Position numbers and translations under genes: made by a program. A stretch of DNA of 64,000 nucleotides from an uncultured Treponema sp. (GTDB lineage: Bacteria > Spirochaetota > Spirochaetia > Treponematales > Treponemataceae): the NCBI GenBank assembly GCA_946615905.1, contig CAMOIE010000007.1, positions 1 through 64,000 on the forward strand, written 5' to 3'. Of the stretch, positions 31,756-41,072 are shown piece by piece (position 1 is the stretch's first letter; every line of letters starts with the position of its first letter). The notes under the pieces were generated by a model, which saw only the letters and a list, made by a program, of their open reading frames with translations, made no database searches and had not been told where the DNA came from.

Positions 31756-32139
31756 ATGAAAACAGATTTAACTAATTCCTCCTGTTTTACGATGGATGAA
31801 CATGTAAAACGGAGTGTTGAGATCAAGAATCTGTTTAAAAACGGGAAAAGGGTCAGCGTTGCCGGGGCAAAATTGTTTTTTTTGCCTAACAACCTTTCTT
31901 TTAACAGAATAGGTTTTCCCCTTTCCCGAAATTTTGGCAATGCCGTCCAAAGAAACCGCGCAAAACGGTTCAGCCGGGAAACCTACCGGAATTTCAAAAG
32001 GCACCTGAACACCGGATACGATATGCTTTTCTTAGTATATCCTCCTTCCGAAAACGACTCGTTCAGCACGCGGTGTCTTCAATTTCGAACTTTATGTGAA
32101 AAAGCTGGTCTCATCAAAGATGAAAAAGTTTCTGACTAA
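31756..32139 (+). CDS. rnpA: Ribonuclease P protein component
   Basis: Protein subunit of RNase P, which matures tRNA 5' ends. The RNR signature [14 protein letters not shown] (near 62) is clear, as is the start-region pattern [11 protein letters not shown]. It has 127 residues. No Shine-Dalgarno sequence is visible, so it probably depends on coupling to rpmH. Its 3' end overlaps yidD by 20 bases. Confidence 0.93.
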   Translation: MKTDLTNSSCFTMDEHVKRSVEIKNLFKNGKRVSVAGAKLFFLPNNLSFNRIGFPLSRNFGNAVQRNRAKRFSRETYRNFKRHLNTGYDMLFLVYPPSENDSFSTRCLQFRTLCEKAGLIKDEKVSD

Positions 32140-32341
32140 GATTCTTTGTCTTGTGATACGCTTTTATCAAAAATGTATTTCTCCACTGTTTCCGCCTTGT
32201 TGCAGATTCTATCCTACTTGCTCGAATTATGCCCTTGAGGCTTTGCAAAGATACGGGCCGGTAAAAGGCGGATGGCTTTCAATCAAAAGAATTTTACGGT
32301 GCAATCCTTATAACAAGGGCGGGTATGACCCGGTTCCGTAA
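32120..32341 (+). CDS. yidD: Membrane protein insertion efficiency factor YidD
   Basis: A 73-residue protein with the family pattern [40 protein letters not shown] and GGYDPVP. An amphipathic N-terminal helix associates with the membrane near YidC. I prefer the ATG at 32120 (MKKFLTKIL) over the in-frame GTG at 32096; either overlaps rnpA. Confidence 0.93.
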   Translation: MKKFLTKILCLVIRFYQKCISPLFPPCCRFYPTCSNYALEALQRYGPVKGGWLSIKRILRCNPYNKGGYDPVP

Positions 32342-32353
32342 TTTGGAGAAAAC

Positions 32354-34153
32354 ATGGAAAAGAATACCGCATGGGCAATAGGCCTTTCAACGGTGGTTTT
32401 GGTTGCGTTTTTCGCTTTTCAGACTTATTTTATGCCGAAAAATACAGCACAGAATCAGCAGCCTGCGCAAGAGAATGAAGCTGTAAAAACCGCTGAAAAC
32501 CCGACAAATGAAATTTCAACAGTCTCGACGGAATCAAGTCTTTCTGTTGCGAGTGAAAATTCAACAGAAGTTGAGACTCTTACAGAAGAAACTTTTACAC
32601 TTGAAACGAACAAGGCTAAAATCACATTTACAAATCGTGGTGGCGACATCATCAGTTATGAGCTGAAAGACCACAAAGACGGCGATACTGGTAAAGGTGT
32701 TGAAATGGCAGACAACATTTCCGAGCAGAACCGGGCATTTTCAATCGCTTTCGGTGGTTCGGACAAATCTGCGATTGACGGAATTTTCACTGCTAAAAAA
32801 ATCGATGACAAGACAATCGGATTCTACAAAAGATTCAATCAGAAAAACTCTGATGGAAGCGAGTCTTCATTTACTTTGGTAAAAACTTATTACTTTAATC
32901 CAGATGACTATGCTTTTAAGCTCGATGTCACGATTGAGGGCGGAGAAGGATTTACTGGACTTGATTTCAACGGTGCTTCTTACACAATCCGCACGGCTCC
33001 TCAGATTGGACCTTATTTCAATCCCAAGGCTGACCGCTATGAAAACCGCTCTTTGATTGCATTCAACGGCGAAAAGAAAAAGGAAATAGTTTTTAGCGCA
33101 AACCAGACAAAATCCTATGACAAAAACTGGCTTTGGGCTGCCGTTACAGGAAAGTATTTTGAAATTCTTGTTTATCCGCAGACTGCCGGAAATATGACTG
33201 ATTCTATCACATATACGACTGTAAAAAATTCTGTCGCAAAGTCTGAAAGAGAAACAGCAACTAACGCTCAGTTGTATTTGAGCCGCAAAGCGATTTCTTC
33301 TGGAAAAACCACGGATTCCTACATAATTTATGTCGGTCCCCGCGATGAGAAATCCTTGAATTCTTATAATCTGGCTGAAAATAACGCTTGGAAGTTACAG
33401 GGAGTTCATTTTAACGAAAGCCTTAAGACTTCTGGATTCTTGAGTCCATTGGAGACACTTTTGAAAATCTGTCTTGAATGGATTAACAAGCTTGTCCACA
33501 ACTGGGGAATTTCAATCATCATTTTGACTGCGATTTTGAAATTCGCAATGTTCCCGCTGACAAAGAAGACTGCTATGGGAACTGTAAAAATGCAGCAGAT
33601 GCAGCCGAAAATGCAGGCTATTCAGGCTAAATATAAGGACAATCCTCAGAAGATGCAAGCAGAGACAGCCAAACTTTACAAGGAAATCGGATATAACCCG
33701 ATGGCCGGATGTCTGCCTATGCTCTTTACATTCATCATTTTGTGGGCGATGTTCAACTTGTTCAACAATTACTTTGAATTCCGCGGAGCCTCATTTATTC
33801 CTGGATGGATTGACGACCTTTCAACGGGTGACAGTGTTTATTCTTTTAAGAATTCTCTTCCTTTCTTGGGATGGAATCAGGTTAGAATTCTTCCGGTAAT
33901 TTACGTAATTTCCCAGCTTTTTTTTGGAAAATTCACGCAGAACGGCGGAACAAGCGCAGGTCCGAACGCAACACAGATGAAAGTCATGATGTACGGAATG
34001 CCGCTTTTCTTCTTCTTCATTTTCTACAACGCTCCGGCAGGATTGCTTTTGTACTGGACTGTCAGCAACGTCATTCAGCTTGGCCAGCAGTTGGTAATCA
34101 ATCATTTACAGAAAAATGCACGCGCAGAATCTGGAAATGCGCGCAGACGATAG
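32354..34153 (+). CDS. yidC: Membrane protein insertase YidC
   Basis: Inserts membrane proteins alone or with Sec. The N-terminal signal-anchor helix covers about 7-27. A Thr/Glu/Ser-rich linker precedes the large periplasmic beta-sandwich domain (about 75-350). The conserved insertase core with five membrane segments follows (about 365-590; MKFAMFPLTKKT, YKDNPQKMQAE, GCLPML, NAPAGLLLYW). The length of 599 is typical of the Gram-negative form. The ribosome site is TTGGAGAA. Confidence 0.96.
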   Translation: MEKNTAWAIGLSTVVLVAFFAFQTYFMPKNTAQNQQPAQENEAVKTAENPTNEISTVSTESSLSVASENSTEVETLTEETFTLETNKAKITFTNRGGDIISYELKDHKDGDTGKGVEMADNISEQNRAFSIAFGGSDKSAIDGIFTAKKIDDKTIGFYKRFNQKNSDGSESSFTLVKTYYFNPDDYAFKLDVTIEGGEGFTGLDFNGASYTIRTAPQIGPYFNPKADRYENRSLIAFNGEKKKEIVFSANQTKSYDKNWLWAAVTGKYFEILVYPQTAGNMTDSITYTTVKNSVAKSERETATNAQLYLSRKAISSGKTTDSYIIYVGPRDEKSLNSYNLAENNAWKLQGVHFNESLKTSGFLSPLETLLKICLEWINKLVHNWGISIIILTAILKFAMFPLTKKTAMGTVKMQQMQPKMQAIQAKYKDNPQKMQAETAKLYKEIGYNPMAGCLPMLFTFIILWAMFNLFNNYFEFRGASFIPGWIDDLSTGDSVYSFKNSLPFLGWNQVRILPVIYVISQLFFGKFTQNGGTSAGPNATQMKVMMYGMPLFFFFIFYNAPAGLLLYWTVSNVIQLGQQLVINHLQKNARAESGNARRR

Positions 34154-34165
34154 AGAGGTAAAACA

Positions 34166-34870
34166 ATGGTTTACGAATACGAAGGAAAAAATGAAAAGGA
34201 AGCCATCGAAAAGGCTGCCGCAGAACTCGGACTTGAGCGTGATCAGTTTGATGTTGAAATCATCGAGTCTCAGAAAAATACACTTTTCAAAAAAGGATAT
34301 GTGAAAATCCGTGTTCAGCCGGTCGGTGTCGCAGAGCATACAAACGCTGAGTTTGAGGGAAAAGTCCCGGCTCAGAACACAGTTCATAACGTGATTACAA
34401 ATCCCCTTCCTCAGGATGAATTCGAGCAGAAACTTACAGAATTCGTTCAGGAAATGGTGACAAAGATGGGTTATGAGGTCGCTGTTGAAGTCATGTTCCG
34501 CGAAGACAAAAAAATCGGAATTAAGCTCACTTCATCTGCCTCATCAATTTTGATTGGCCGCAAGGGAAAGAACCTTGATGCCATGCAGCTTTTGGCAAAT
34601 GTTTATGCCGGCCGCCTTGGTCATGAAGATGTCCGCGTAATTCTTGATACTGAGAACTACCGCATCCGCCACGAGGAAAGTCTTGTTCACCTTGCTTACA
34701 CGACTGCTGACAAAGTTCGCTCAAGCCGCTCTTCAATCCTTTTGGAGCCGATGAATCCGTTTGAGCGCCGTCTGATTCACACAACTTTAAATGACATCCC
34801 GGATGTTGAGACAAAATCAGAGGGTGAAGGCCTTTATAAACAGGTAAGGGTTATTTACAAGGGAATATAA
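34166..34870 (+). CDS. jag: Jag/KhpB RNA-binding protein
   Basis: The N-terminal Jag domain (1-50, YEGKNEKEAIEKAAAELG) is followed by a short linker, a KH domain (about 92-165, with GRKGKNLDAMQLL) and a C-terminal R3H domain (about 168-234, NPFERRLIHTTL). In Firmicutes this protein pairs with KhpA to regulate cell envelope growth. It lies next to yidC as usual. The ribosome site is AGAGAGG. The intrinsic terminator that follows closes the origin block. Confidence 0.92.
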   Translation: MVYEYEGKNEKEAIEKAAAELGLERDQFDVEIIESQKNTLFKKGYVKIRVQPVGVAEHTNAEFEGKVPAQNTVHNVITNPLPQDEFEQKLTEFVQEMVTKMGYEVAVEVMFREDKKIGIKLTSSASSILIGRKGKNLDAMQLLANVYAGRLGHEDVRVILDTENYRIRHEESLVHLAYTTADKVRSSRSSILLEPMNPFERRLIHTTLNDIPDVETKSEGEGLYKQVRVIYKGI

Positions 34871-34879
34871 ATTATAAAA

Positions 34880-34908
34880 AAGGCTGTCTTTTAAGATGGC
34901 CTTTTTTT
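34880..34908 (+). terminator. Intrinsic terminator after jag
   Basis: AAGGCTGTCTT (34880-34890) pairs with AAGATGGCCTT (34893-34903), including wobble pairs, and is followed by a T-run. Confidence 0.88.
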
Positions 34909-34919
34909 AATTGATTTTT

Positions 34920-36281
34920 ATGACTGTCCTGATTTTTTCTGGAAACGCGTCAGTTTTTTCGCCAGGAACTTTTGAATTTTCACGGATTCAATCTTTTTAT
35001 TCTGACTGGGAAAAAGCCGCTGCCGCACGTCCAGACGATAAATTTATAATCGCGACTCAGCTGCCAGGAAGATTTTTGCTGGACATCGATTCAGAGGGAA
35101 AAATAACTCAAAAGGCTGGGAACATCGAATATTTTGTAAGCTCCTCAAAAAAAGCCGAGGATTTTGCCCATGAGCTTTTGAAATTCAAGGCGGATTTGGC
35201 GATAGCCGCTTCTTTTTGGGTGACTCCTTATGACTGGCTCAGTCTGCATGACTCCATTACCGCTGAAATTTTACGCTCAATCGGGATAAAAACTGTCTGT
35301 CATCCGGCGGATTCCGCATTAATCTGCTTTGACAAAAAAAACACTGCGGAATTCCTGAAAAAAACCGGGAGCAATAGACCAGAATCAGTTTACGTTCACC
35401 ACGAACTTTTTTGGGCTGAACGAGGTCGGCGGGAAATAGAGTCGAACGTCTACAAGGAATACGTTTTGAGCCGGGTAAAAGCCATGAAATTCCCGGTGAT
35501 TATAAAGGACACAGTAGGCTTAAGTTCATATTCAATGGAAGTCGCGGTCTCTTACAAGCAGGCGGCAGCGTACTTGAATTCAGGGCGGACTTCATCAGAC
35601 AGAATTGTTGAGGAATATATTCAGGGCGAACATTTTGGTGCGGAAATTTACGGTCCGGACTTAGAAGGAAATTATTTTGTCAGCCCGCCATTTATTTTTT
35701 CGCTCAATAAATACGGAATCACAAGCCCCAAGCAGTCGGTAAAAATAGGCCCGATAAATCCGATGAAATGTGAGAAATTCAAAATTCAGCAGATGAAAGC
35801 AGAAGTCGAAAATCTTGCGCGGGAACTCAAACTTGAGGGAATCGCTCAGGCGGACTTGATTTTTGACGGTGAAAAATGGTTCGTCGTTGAAATCAACACA
35901 AGACTTTCTGGCATGAGCGAAAGTTATGCGGCATCTTTGGGAATTTCCCTGCCAGAATTGATTCTGCGGGTCTGCAAAGAAAAAAATCTCCCGAAGGATT
36001 CTGATTTCAAAGCAATCTGCAACATGAAAATGCCTCTGCTTGAAAAAAGCCGACTTGAGGAGATAGCAGGACTTGATTTTGTGAAAATCGTTAATCAGAC
36101 AAAAAATCTTGTGGCCAAGCAGGAGCGGGAAAAAGGCTACGCTGAAGTTATTTTCGGCGGTTCTTCGGATTTCAAGGGACTTTTACCCCAAATCGAGGAA
36201 ATGCAAAAAAAATTCCCGGACTGTCTGGAATCTGCCTTTGTCCAAAAAGCCCGGGAAATAATTTCCTCACTTGAAAACTAA
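34920..36281 (+). CDS. ATP-grasp domain protein, substrate unknown
   Basis: About 453 residues from the ATG at 34920. An N-terminal pre-ATP-grasp domain (1-120) precedes an ATP-grasp core with PVIIKDTVGLSSYS (near 195), VEEYIQGEHFGAEIY (near 240) and the metal/ATP motif EGIAQADLIFD...FVVEINTRLSGMSE (near 340). The last ~90 residues vary. The fold makes carboxylate-amine or -thiol bonds via acyl phosphates; the closest plan is PurK/CarB/PylC-like, but the substrate cannot be told. The start lies just after the jag terminator and has no Shine-Dalgarno sequence. Confidence 0.7.
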   Translation: MTVLIFSGNASVFSPGTFEFSRIQSFYSDWEKAAAARPDDKFIIATQLPGRFLLDIDSEGKITQKAGNIEYFVSSSKKAEDFAHELLKFKADLAIAASFWVTPYDWLSLHDSITAEILRSIGIKTVCHPADSALICFDKKNTAEFLKKTGSNRPESVYVHHELFWAERGRREIESNVYKEYVLSRVKAMKFPVIIKDTVGLSSYSMEVAVSYKQAAAYLNSGRTSSDRIVEEYIQGEHFGAEIYGPDLEGNYFVSPPFIFSLNKYGITSPKQSVKIGPINPMKCEKFKIQQMKAEVENLARELKLEGIAQADLIFDGEKWFVVEINTRLSGMSESYAASLGISLPELILRVCKEKNLPKDSDFKAICNMKMPLLEKSRLEEIAGLDFVKIVNQTKNLVAKQEREKGYAEVIFGGSSDFKGLLPQIEEMQKKFPDCLESAFVQKAREIISSLEN

Positions 36282-37282
36282 TGACGCTTTCCCTGCTCGA
36301 TAAAGTTCATGTGGGCGCGGTCTTTAGCAGAAAGCCTTTTGGAGCCAAGAGAAAAATTTTCCTCTTTCTTTGGACGAGAGTATTTTCCCCCAGATTTTCC
36401 AGCCGACTTTCCAGATTGGGCATTCGCCCAAAGCGGTTTTTGAGGATGAGGGTCGCCTTTTTTTGCGTATTCCAACCATTCGGAAGGTTCTGGAACTTGA
36501 AAGCTCATTTTCTTCCCCGTAAATGGGTGTACGAATTCCAAAGTTCTTGCGTGCAGACAAAGGCGGTGAAATGGGTCTGTATGGGCGCGGTAATTTTCGT
36601 CCCCGGCCAAAGGATAACCTTTTGAAGCCAAGTGAGCGCGGATTTGATTCTTTTTTCCAGTGTCCAGAGAAAGCTCAAAAAGCGTGTGCGTTTCTCCCCG
36701 GAAGACAACCCTGTAATTCGTGCGGGCGGGAACGGTTTTGAAAGTCAGCTTGCCGCCAATGTTCTCAACGCTGCGCTCGTAAATCGATTTTTCCTCATCA
36801 TCAAAATGAGGCTTTACAGCTTTTGAAGGCCTGTCACCTTCTTTTGGAACAAAGCCTATGTTGTGGGAATTGTAGGCCAGCGGGTCGTCAATCAGTCCAG
36901 AGTTCGGGAGAAAGTTCCGTTCGTCACGGGGATTTTCCGCAAGCGCATGATAAAGCCTCTCCGTGACCATCGTATGCCAGCTGTCCATGATTTTTTTCTG
37001 GGCGGCTTCGGTCAGAGCGAACATCATTACGCCGGAAGTGTCTCGGTCAAGCCGGTGAACAGTAAAAGGCTTGTGCTTTGCAGAATAAGTTCCGTTTTTA
37101 CGCATGATTTCCTCAAGAATTCCGAGGGCGGTTTTTGCCCTGCTCCCTGGATAAGGAACAGAAAGAAGTCCTGTCGGCTTGTTGATGACTACCAAGTGTT
37201 CGTCTTCATAGAGAATCTCAATTTTTTCATGGCCGTAGTCAGCCTTGTGCTCGCGTTTGTATTGTGTGCTTGCTTTAATCAT
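36278..37282 (-). CDS. RluA-family RNA pseudouridine synthase
   Basis: The catalytic motif HRLDRDTSGVMMFA lies near residue 77, with the Asp nucleophile. The family's LLSVPYPGSR and LDTGKKNQIRAHLASKGYPLAGDENY are also present. There is no N-terminal S4 domain. A Lys/Gly/Ser-rich tail (about 280-334) is not typical. Which rRNA or tRNA uridine it modifies cannot be assigned. Its stop overlaps the convergent ATP-grasp stop by 4 bases. It is probably co-transcribed after slyX. Confidence 0.88.
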   Translation of the reverse strand: MIKASTQYKREHKADYGHEKIEILYEDEHLVVINKPTGLLSVPYPGSRAKTALGILEEIMRKNGTYSAKHKPFTVHRLDRDTSGVMMFALTEAAQKKIMDSWHTMVTERLYHALAENPRDERNFLPNSGLIDDPLAYNSHNIGFVPKEGDRPSKAVKPHFDDEEKSIYERSVENIGGKLTFKTVPARTNYRVVFRGETHTLFELSLDTGKKNQIRAHLASKGYPLAGDENYRAHTDPFHRLCLHARTLEFVHPFTGKKMSFQVPEPSEWLEYAKKGDPHPQKPLWANAQSGKSAGKSGGKYSRPKKEENFSLGSKRLSAKDRAHMNFIEQGKRH

Positions 37283-37301
37283 TTTTACAACCTATCGTTA
37301 G

Positions 37302-37508
37302 TTAGTAGTGTGGCGGTTTTCTATTCGGAATGTCGATGTTTTCAGCCAATTCCTGATAGCGGGAGCCTAGAATCCTGTTTTCCTCTCTCAAGATTTCAAT
37401 TTCCTTCGACTGCTTTACAGATTCTTCTTGCAGTTTCTGAACAAAATCCTCAAGATATGCAAATTTCATTTCCAGTGCTGTGAATCTTTCTTCACTTTCT
37501 TTGTCCAT
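37302..37508 (-). CDS. slyX: SlyX family protein
   Basis: A 68-residue, almost entirely coiled-coil protein ending in the SlyX hallmark PPHY. The cellular role is unknown even in E. coli. There is no Shine-Dalgarno sequence; a well-spaced promoter lies six bases upstream of the ATG. It heads a two-gene unit with the pseudouridine synthase. Confidence 0.82.
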   Translation of the reverse strand: MDKESEERFTALEMKFAYLEDFVQKLQEESVKQSKEIEILREENRILGSRYQELAENIDIPNRKPPHY

Positions 37509-37514
37509 GTGGAT

Positions 37515-37543
37515 AGTATAATTTTTTTGTAAATTGAGGTAAA
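37515..37543 (-). promoter_or_regulatory. slyX promoter, leaderless arrangement
   Basis: Minus strand TTTACC (37538-37543), 17 bases, TATACT (37515-37520), six bases to ATG at 37508. The start codon falls where the transcript should begin. Confidence 0.55.
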
Positions 37544-37549
37544 GTCAGA

Positions 37550-38302
37550 ATGATGGAAAAGGAAATACGAGAAAAACTCATATATTTGGCTGATAAATAT
37601 GAAAATCCTAAGTTTTCAAATGGTGATCCCAGTTTTATTCTAAATGAATATCAAAATATTGGAGATTTGGAATCTGCCTCTTTTATTACCGCAATGCTAT
37701 CTTTCGGTCAGCGTGAGCAATTTTTAAAAAAGGTTCATTACATTTTCGATTTGACGGAAAATTCTCCGTCACAATGGCTTAAGCAGGGAAAATGGAAGGA
37801 TGATTTTCCACAGGGAGAAAGAAAATTTTATAGGTTTTATTCTTTTGATGATTTGAGAGATTTGTTTCAGGTAATTCAATGTATTTTGGAAAAAAATTCT
37901 ACATTGGGAGAATTCTTTGAAAGAAAATATCTTGATGAAAAGGAAAGTGTATCGAATCCAAGACTTGATATGATTATTGCCAGGGAGTTTGAATCCTGTT
38001 CGATTGTTCCACATGGAAAAAATTCAGCAAACAAGCGAATTCACATGTTTTTGCGTTGGATGGTTAGAAATAATTCTCCTGTTGATAAGGGGATTTGGCA
38101 GTGGTTTGATAAAAAGAATTTGATAATTCCATTGGACACACACGTTCTTCAGGAAGCGGAAAAATTGAATTTGATTGCAGCAAATTCTTCAGCATCGTAT
38201 AAAACTGCCTGTAAAATTACAGAGTGTCTAAAAGAAATTTGGCCGGATGATCCTGTTCGTGGGGATTTTGCCTTATTTGGGCTTGGCGTAGATAAGGTGT
38301 AG
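37550..38302 (+). CDS. TIGR02757 (DUF2400) family protein
   Basis: The 250-residue protein has the family's conserved features: FITAMLSFGQREQFLKK near 45, KRIHMFLRWMVR near 160, LDTHVLQEAEKL near 195 and the C-terminal GDFALFGLGV. The helical layout recalls helix-hairpin-helix DNA glycosylases, but no catalytic Lys/Asp is certain. Function unknown. The ribosome site is TTGAGG. Confidence 0.78.
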   Translation: MMEKEIREKLIYLADKYENPKFSNGDPSFILNEYQNIGDLESASFITAMLSFGQREQFLKKVHYIFDLTENSPSQWLKQGKWKDDFPQGERKFYRFYSFDDLRDLFQVIQCILEKNSTLGEFFERKYLDEKESVSNPRLDMIIAREFESCSIVPHGKNSANKRIHMFLRWMVRNNSPVDKGIWQWFDKKNLIIPLDTHVLQEAEKLNLIAANSSASYKTACKITECLKEIWPDDPVRGDFALFGLGVDKV

Positions 38303-38313
38303 AGGTTTAAGTC

Positions 38314-38342
38314 TTTATTTCTTCAAAGCAAGTTGGTAAAAT
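38314..38342 (+). promoter_or_regulatory. pyrF promoter, leaderless arrangement
   Basis: TTTATT (38314-38319, weak), 17 bases, TAAAAT (38337-38342), seven bases to the ATG at 38350. No Shine-Dalgarno sequence. Confidence 0.4.
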
Positions 38343-38349
38343 CATCGGC

Positions 38350-39285
38350 ATGAAACATTCAATGGAACTTTTGCAGGACCTAGCCAAAAAAAACGGTCCT
38401 TTGTGTGTCGGACTGGACACTGACCCGTCATATTTGCCCGCCTCAGTTTTAAAAGTTTTCGGCTCTCCGTCAGAAGCAGTCCTCGCCTATAACCGTGAGA
38501 TTATCAAGCGTGTCGCCGCTGACAAATCCGCCTGCTGCTGCAAGATTCAAATCGCCTACTATGAAGCGATGGGAATCGAAGGAATGAAAGCCTACGCCCA
38601 GACAATTCAGGCTGTAAAAGAGGCCGGACTAATCGCGATTTCTGACATCAAGCGCGGAGACATTGCGAACACGGCAAGCGCATACGCAAAAGCACATTTT
38701 TCCGGTGATTTTGAGACCGACATCATCACAGTGAACCCTTACATGGGATTCGACACACTCGTTCCTTTCACTGAATACTGCAAGCCTTCGGAAGAAAAAG
38801 GCGGAAAGGGAATTTTCGTTCTCCTCAGAACTTCAAACCCCGGCATGGTCGACATTGAGCAGCAGGAATTAAAGTCTGGCGGCAGGGTTTTGGACAAAAC
38901 AGGCTCGGAACTAGAGCGCATTTCCGCTGAATTTAAAGGCCTTTACCCAGAGCAGAATTGTTCTCCGGTCGGAGCTGTGGTCGGCTGTACAGAAGAATCC
39001 GATGCCCGTGCCCTTCGCGATGCCTACAAAGATATTTTCTTTTTGATTCCTGGTTACGGCGCCCAAGGTGGAGCTGCAAGAATCGCCGCGACTTTGCTCG
39101 ACAAAGCTGGCGGAACGGTGAATTCTTCACGCGGAATTTTGTGCGCATGGAAAAAAGACGCGGATTTGGCCGCAAAAATAGAGGAAGGTTCCCTCTGCCT
39201 GCGGGAAATCGCTGACTCAGCGGCAAAAGCTTCACTCGCAGCAAAAAAAGATTTGCTCGGCGCAAAAAAATCGCTCGGAATATAA
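38350..39285 (+). CDS. pyrF: Orotidine 5'-phosphate decarboxylase (type 2)
   Basis: Last step of UMP synthesis. LCVGLDTDPSYLP is near the start, and the catalytic Lys-Asp network is in SDIKRGDIANTA (near 98). VNPYMG and the phosphate-binding IPGYGAQGG (near 235) follow. At 311 residues it is the longer type-2 form, not the ~230-residue enterobacterial type. It lies 16 bases before the SulP transporter gene, probably transcribed together. Confidence 0.94.
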   Translation: MKHSMELLQDLAKKNGPLCVGLDTDPSYLPASVLKVFGSPSEAVLAYNREIIKRVAADKSACCCKIQIAYYEAMGIEGMKAYAQTIQAVKEAGLIAISDIKRGDIANTASAYAKAHFSGDFETDIITVNPYMGFDTLVPFTEYCKPSEEKGGKGIFVLLRTSNPGMVDIEQQELKSGGRVLDKTGSELERISAEFKGLYPEQNCSPVGAVVGCTEESDARALRDAYKDIFFLIPGYGAQGGAARIAATLLDKAGGTVNSSRGILCAWKKDADLAAKIEEGSLCLREIADSAAKASLAAKKDLLGAKKSLGI

Positions 39286-39301
39286 AAAGCGGAATAAAAA
39301 A

Positions 39302-40984
39302 ATGTTCAAACCAGAATTAATCAACTCATTAAAAAATTATTCAGCTAAAACTTTCTCTTCAGACCTTTTGTCTGGAATCATCGTAGGTCTTGTCGCCCTC
39401 CCGATGGCAATCGCTTTTGCAATCGCATCTGGAGTTGGTCCGGAAGCTGGACTTTTCACAGCAATAGTCGCAGGCTTTTGCATTTCAGCTTTCGGCGGCT
39501 CCAAAGTCCAGATTGGCGGTCCCACGGGAGCTTTTGCAGTCATCGTCTACGGGGTTGTAGCCCAGTTCGGACTTTCAGGTCTCGCCACGGCAACATTGAT
39601 GGCCGGAATTCTTTTGATTTTACTCGGCGCATTCAAGATGGGCGGACTTGTAAAATTCATTCCATATACAATTATCACTGGTTTTACGGCAGGAATCGCA
39701 GTCACAATTTTTACAGGACAGATTGGCGATTTTTTCGGAATGACTATCACGAATTTCCCGGAAGGCTTTGACAAAATGCCCGGCGATTTTGTGGGTAAAA
39801 TCGAAACTTATGCGATGAACATCGGCCACATTCACCTCTATTCATTTTTGATGGCGGCAATTTCGCTCGCTTTGATTTTCATCTGGCCGCATTTTAACAA
39901 AAAAATTCCGGGTTCTCTTGTTGTAATCGTCCTCGCGACAGTTGTTTCAGTCATCTTGAAGAGCAAATTTGGCCTTGAGACTGATACAATCGGCTCCCGC
40001 TACGGAGAAATCCCGTCATCACTGCCCGCACCAAAGCTCCCAGACTTGAGGCTTTCCACAATCAGAACGCTTTTCCCGACAGCGGTTTCAATCGCGGTTT
40101 TGGCGGCAATTGAGTCACTTCTTTCCGCAGTCGTTGCCGATGGTATGATTGGCGCAAAACATGACTCAAACACGGAGCTTATCGGTCAGGGAATCGCAAA
40201 TATCGCAAGTCCGCTTTTCGGAGGAATTCCTGCGACAGGTGCAATCGCACGAACAGCAACAAACATTAAAAACGGGGCAAAATCTCCTGTGTCAGGAATG
40301 ATTCACGCGCTCACCCTTCTTTTGATTTTGCTTTTCCTCGGAAAATACGCAGTCTACATTCCGATGGCAGCCCTTGCCGCAGTCTTGATTAACGTCGCCT
40401 GGAACATGGCGGGCATTCCTGCAATCCGCGCGCTGGCGAAAGGTCAAAAGTCTGACATCTGCGTTCTTACAGTGACATTCTTAATTACAGTCTTCATTGA
40501 TTTGACAGTGGCGATTGAGGTCGGCCTAGGATTTGCGGCCTTCTTCTTTATCAAAAAGATGTGCGACCTGTCTGATGTTCAAGAAAAACACAAGAATCTT
40601 ACCGAAGGAATCGGCGGAACTCACGAAAACGAAGAGACCCTCGACATTCCAGAAGGTGCGATGGTCTACGAAATTGACGGTCCTCTCTTTTTTGGAACTG
40701 TCCGAAAATTTGAAGTCGCAGTTGAGCAGGCAGAAATCCGCTACAAGGTTTTGATTTTGCGGATGAGAAACACGATTTACATCGATGCCGGCGGAATCCG
40801 TGCGCTTGAGCAGGCAAAAGCCGCCTGTGACAGACTTAAAATCACAATTGTCATCTCAGGAATTCACACGCAGCCCTACGATTTGCTCGAAAAAACTGGA
40901 ATGGCAGACAAGCTCGGCCGCGAGAATATTTTTGACAACATCAATTCCGCGCTCGAACGGGCAAGAAATATTCTTAAAAAGTAA
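39302..40984 (+). CDS. SulP-family anion transporter with STAS domain
   Basis: The N-terminal ~420 residues hold 10-14 membrane helices, with the SulP signatures VGLVALPMAIAFAIASGVGPEAGL (positions 29-52) and QGIANIASPLFGGIPATGAIARTATN (positions 297-322). A C-terminal cytoplasmic STAS domain spans about 445-560. Members carry sulfate, bicarbonate or dicarboxylates; no cysteine/sulfate or carbonic-anhydrase neighbour settles the substrate. Confidence 0.9.
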   Translation: MFKPELINSLKNYSAKTFSSDLLSGIIVGLVALPMAIAFAIASGVGPEAGLFTAIVAGFCISAFGGSKVQIGGPTGAFAVIVYGVVAQFGLSGLATATLMAGILLILLGAFKMGGLVKFIPYTIITGFTAGIAVTIFTGQIGDFFGMTITNFPEGFDKMPGDFVGKIETYAMNIGHIHLYSFLMAAISLALIFIWPHFNKKIPGSLVVIVLATVVSVILKSKFGLETDTIGSRYGEIPSSLPAPKLPDLRLSTIRTLFPTAVSIAVLAAIESLLSAVVADGMIGAKHDSNTELIGQGIANIASPLFGGIPATGAIARTATNIKNGAKSPVSGMIHALTLLLILLFLGKYAVYIPMAALAAVLINVAWNMAGIPAIRALAKGQKSDICVLTVTFLITVFIDLTVAIEVGLGFAAFFFIKKMCDLSDVQEKHKNLTEGIGGTHENEETLDIPEGAMVYEIDGPLFFGTVRKFEVAVEQAEIRYKVLILRMRNTIYIDAGGIRALEQAKAACDRLKITIVISGIHTQPYDLLEKTGMADKLGRENIFDNINSALERARNILKK

Positions 40985-41072
40985 AATGAGTGGAAGATTT
41001 ATGCTATAGAAAAATCCATTCGCTTATGTTACTATTCGTTAGTTTATTTTAATCCTTTTTTGGAGAAACTTT

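Noticed and set aside
32096-32119. GTG start for yidD 24 bases upstream
   Set aside because: It would deepen the rnpA overlap to 44 bases, and the extra residues are not part of the family pattern; the ATG at 32120 fits better.
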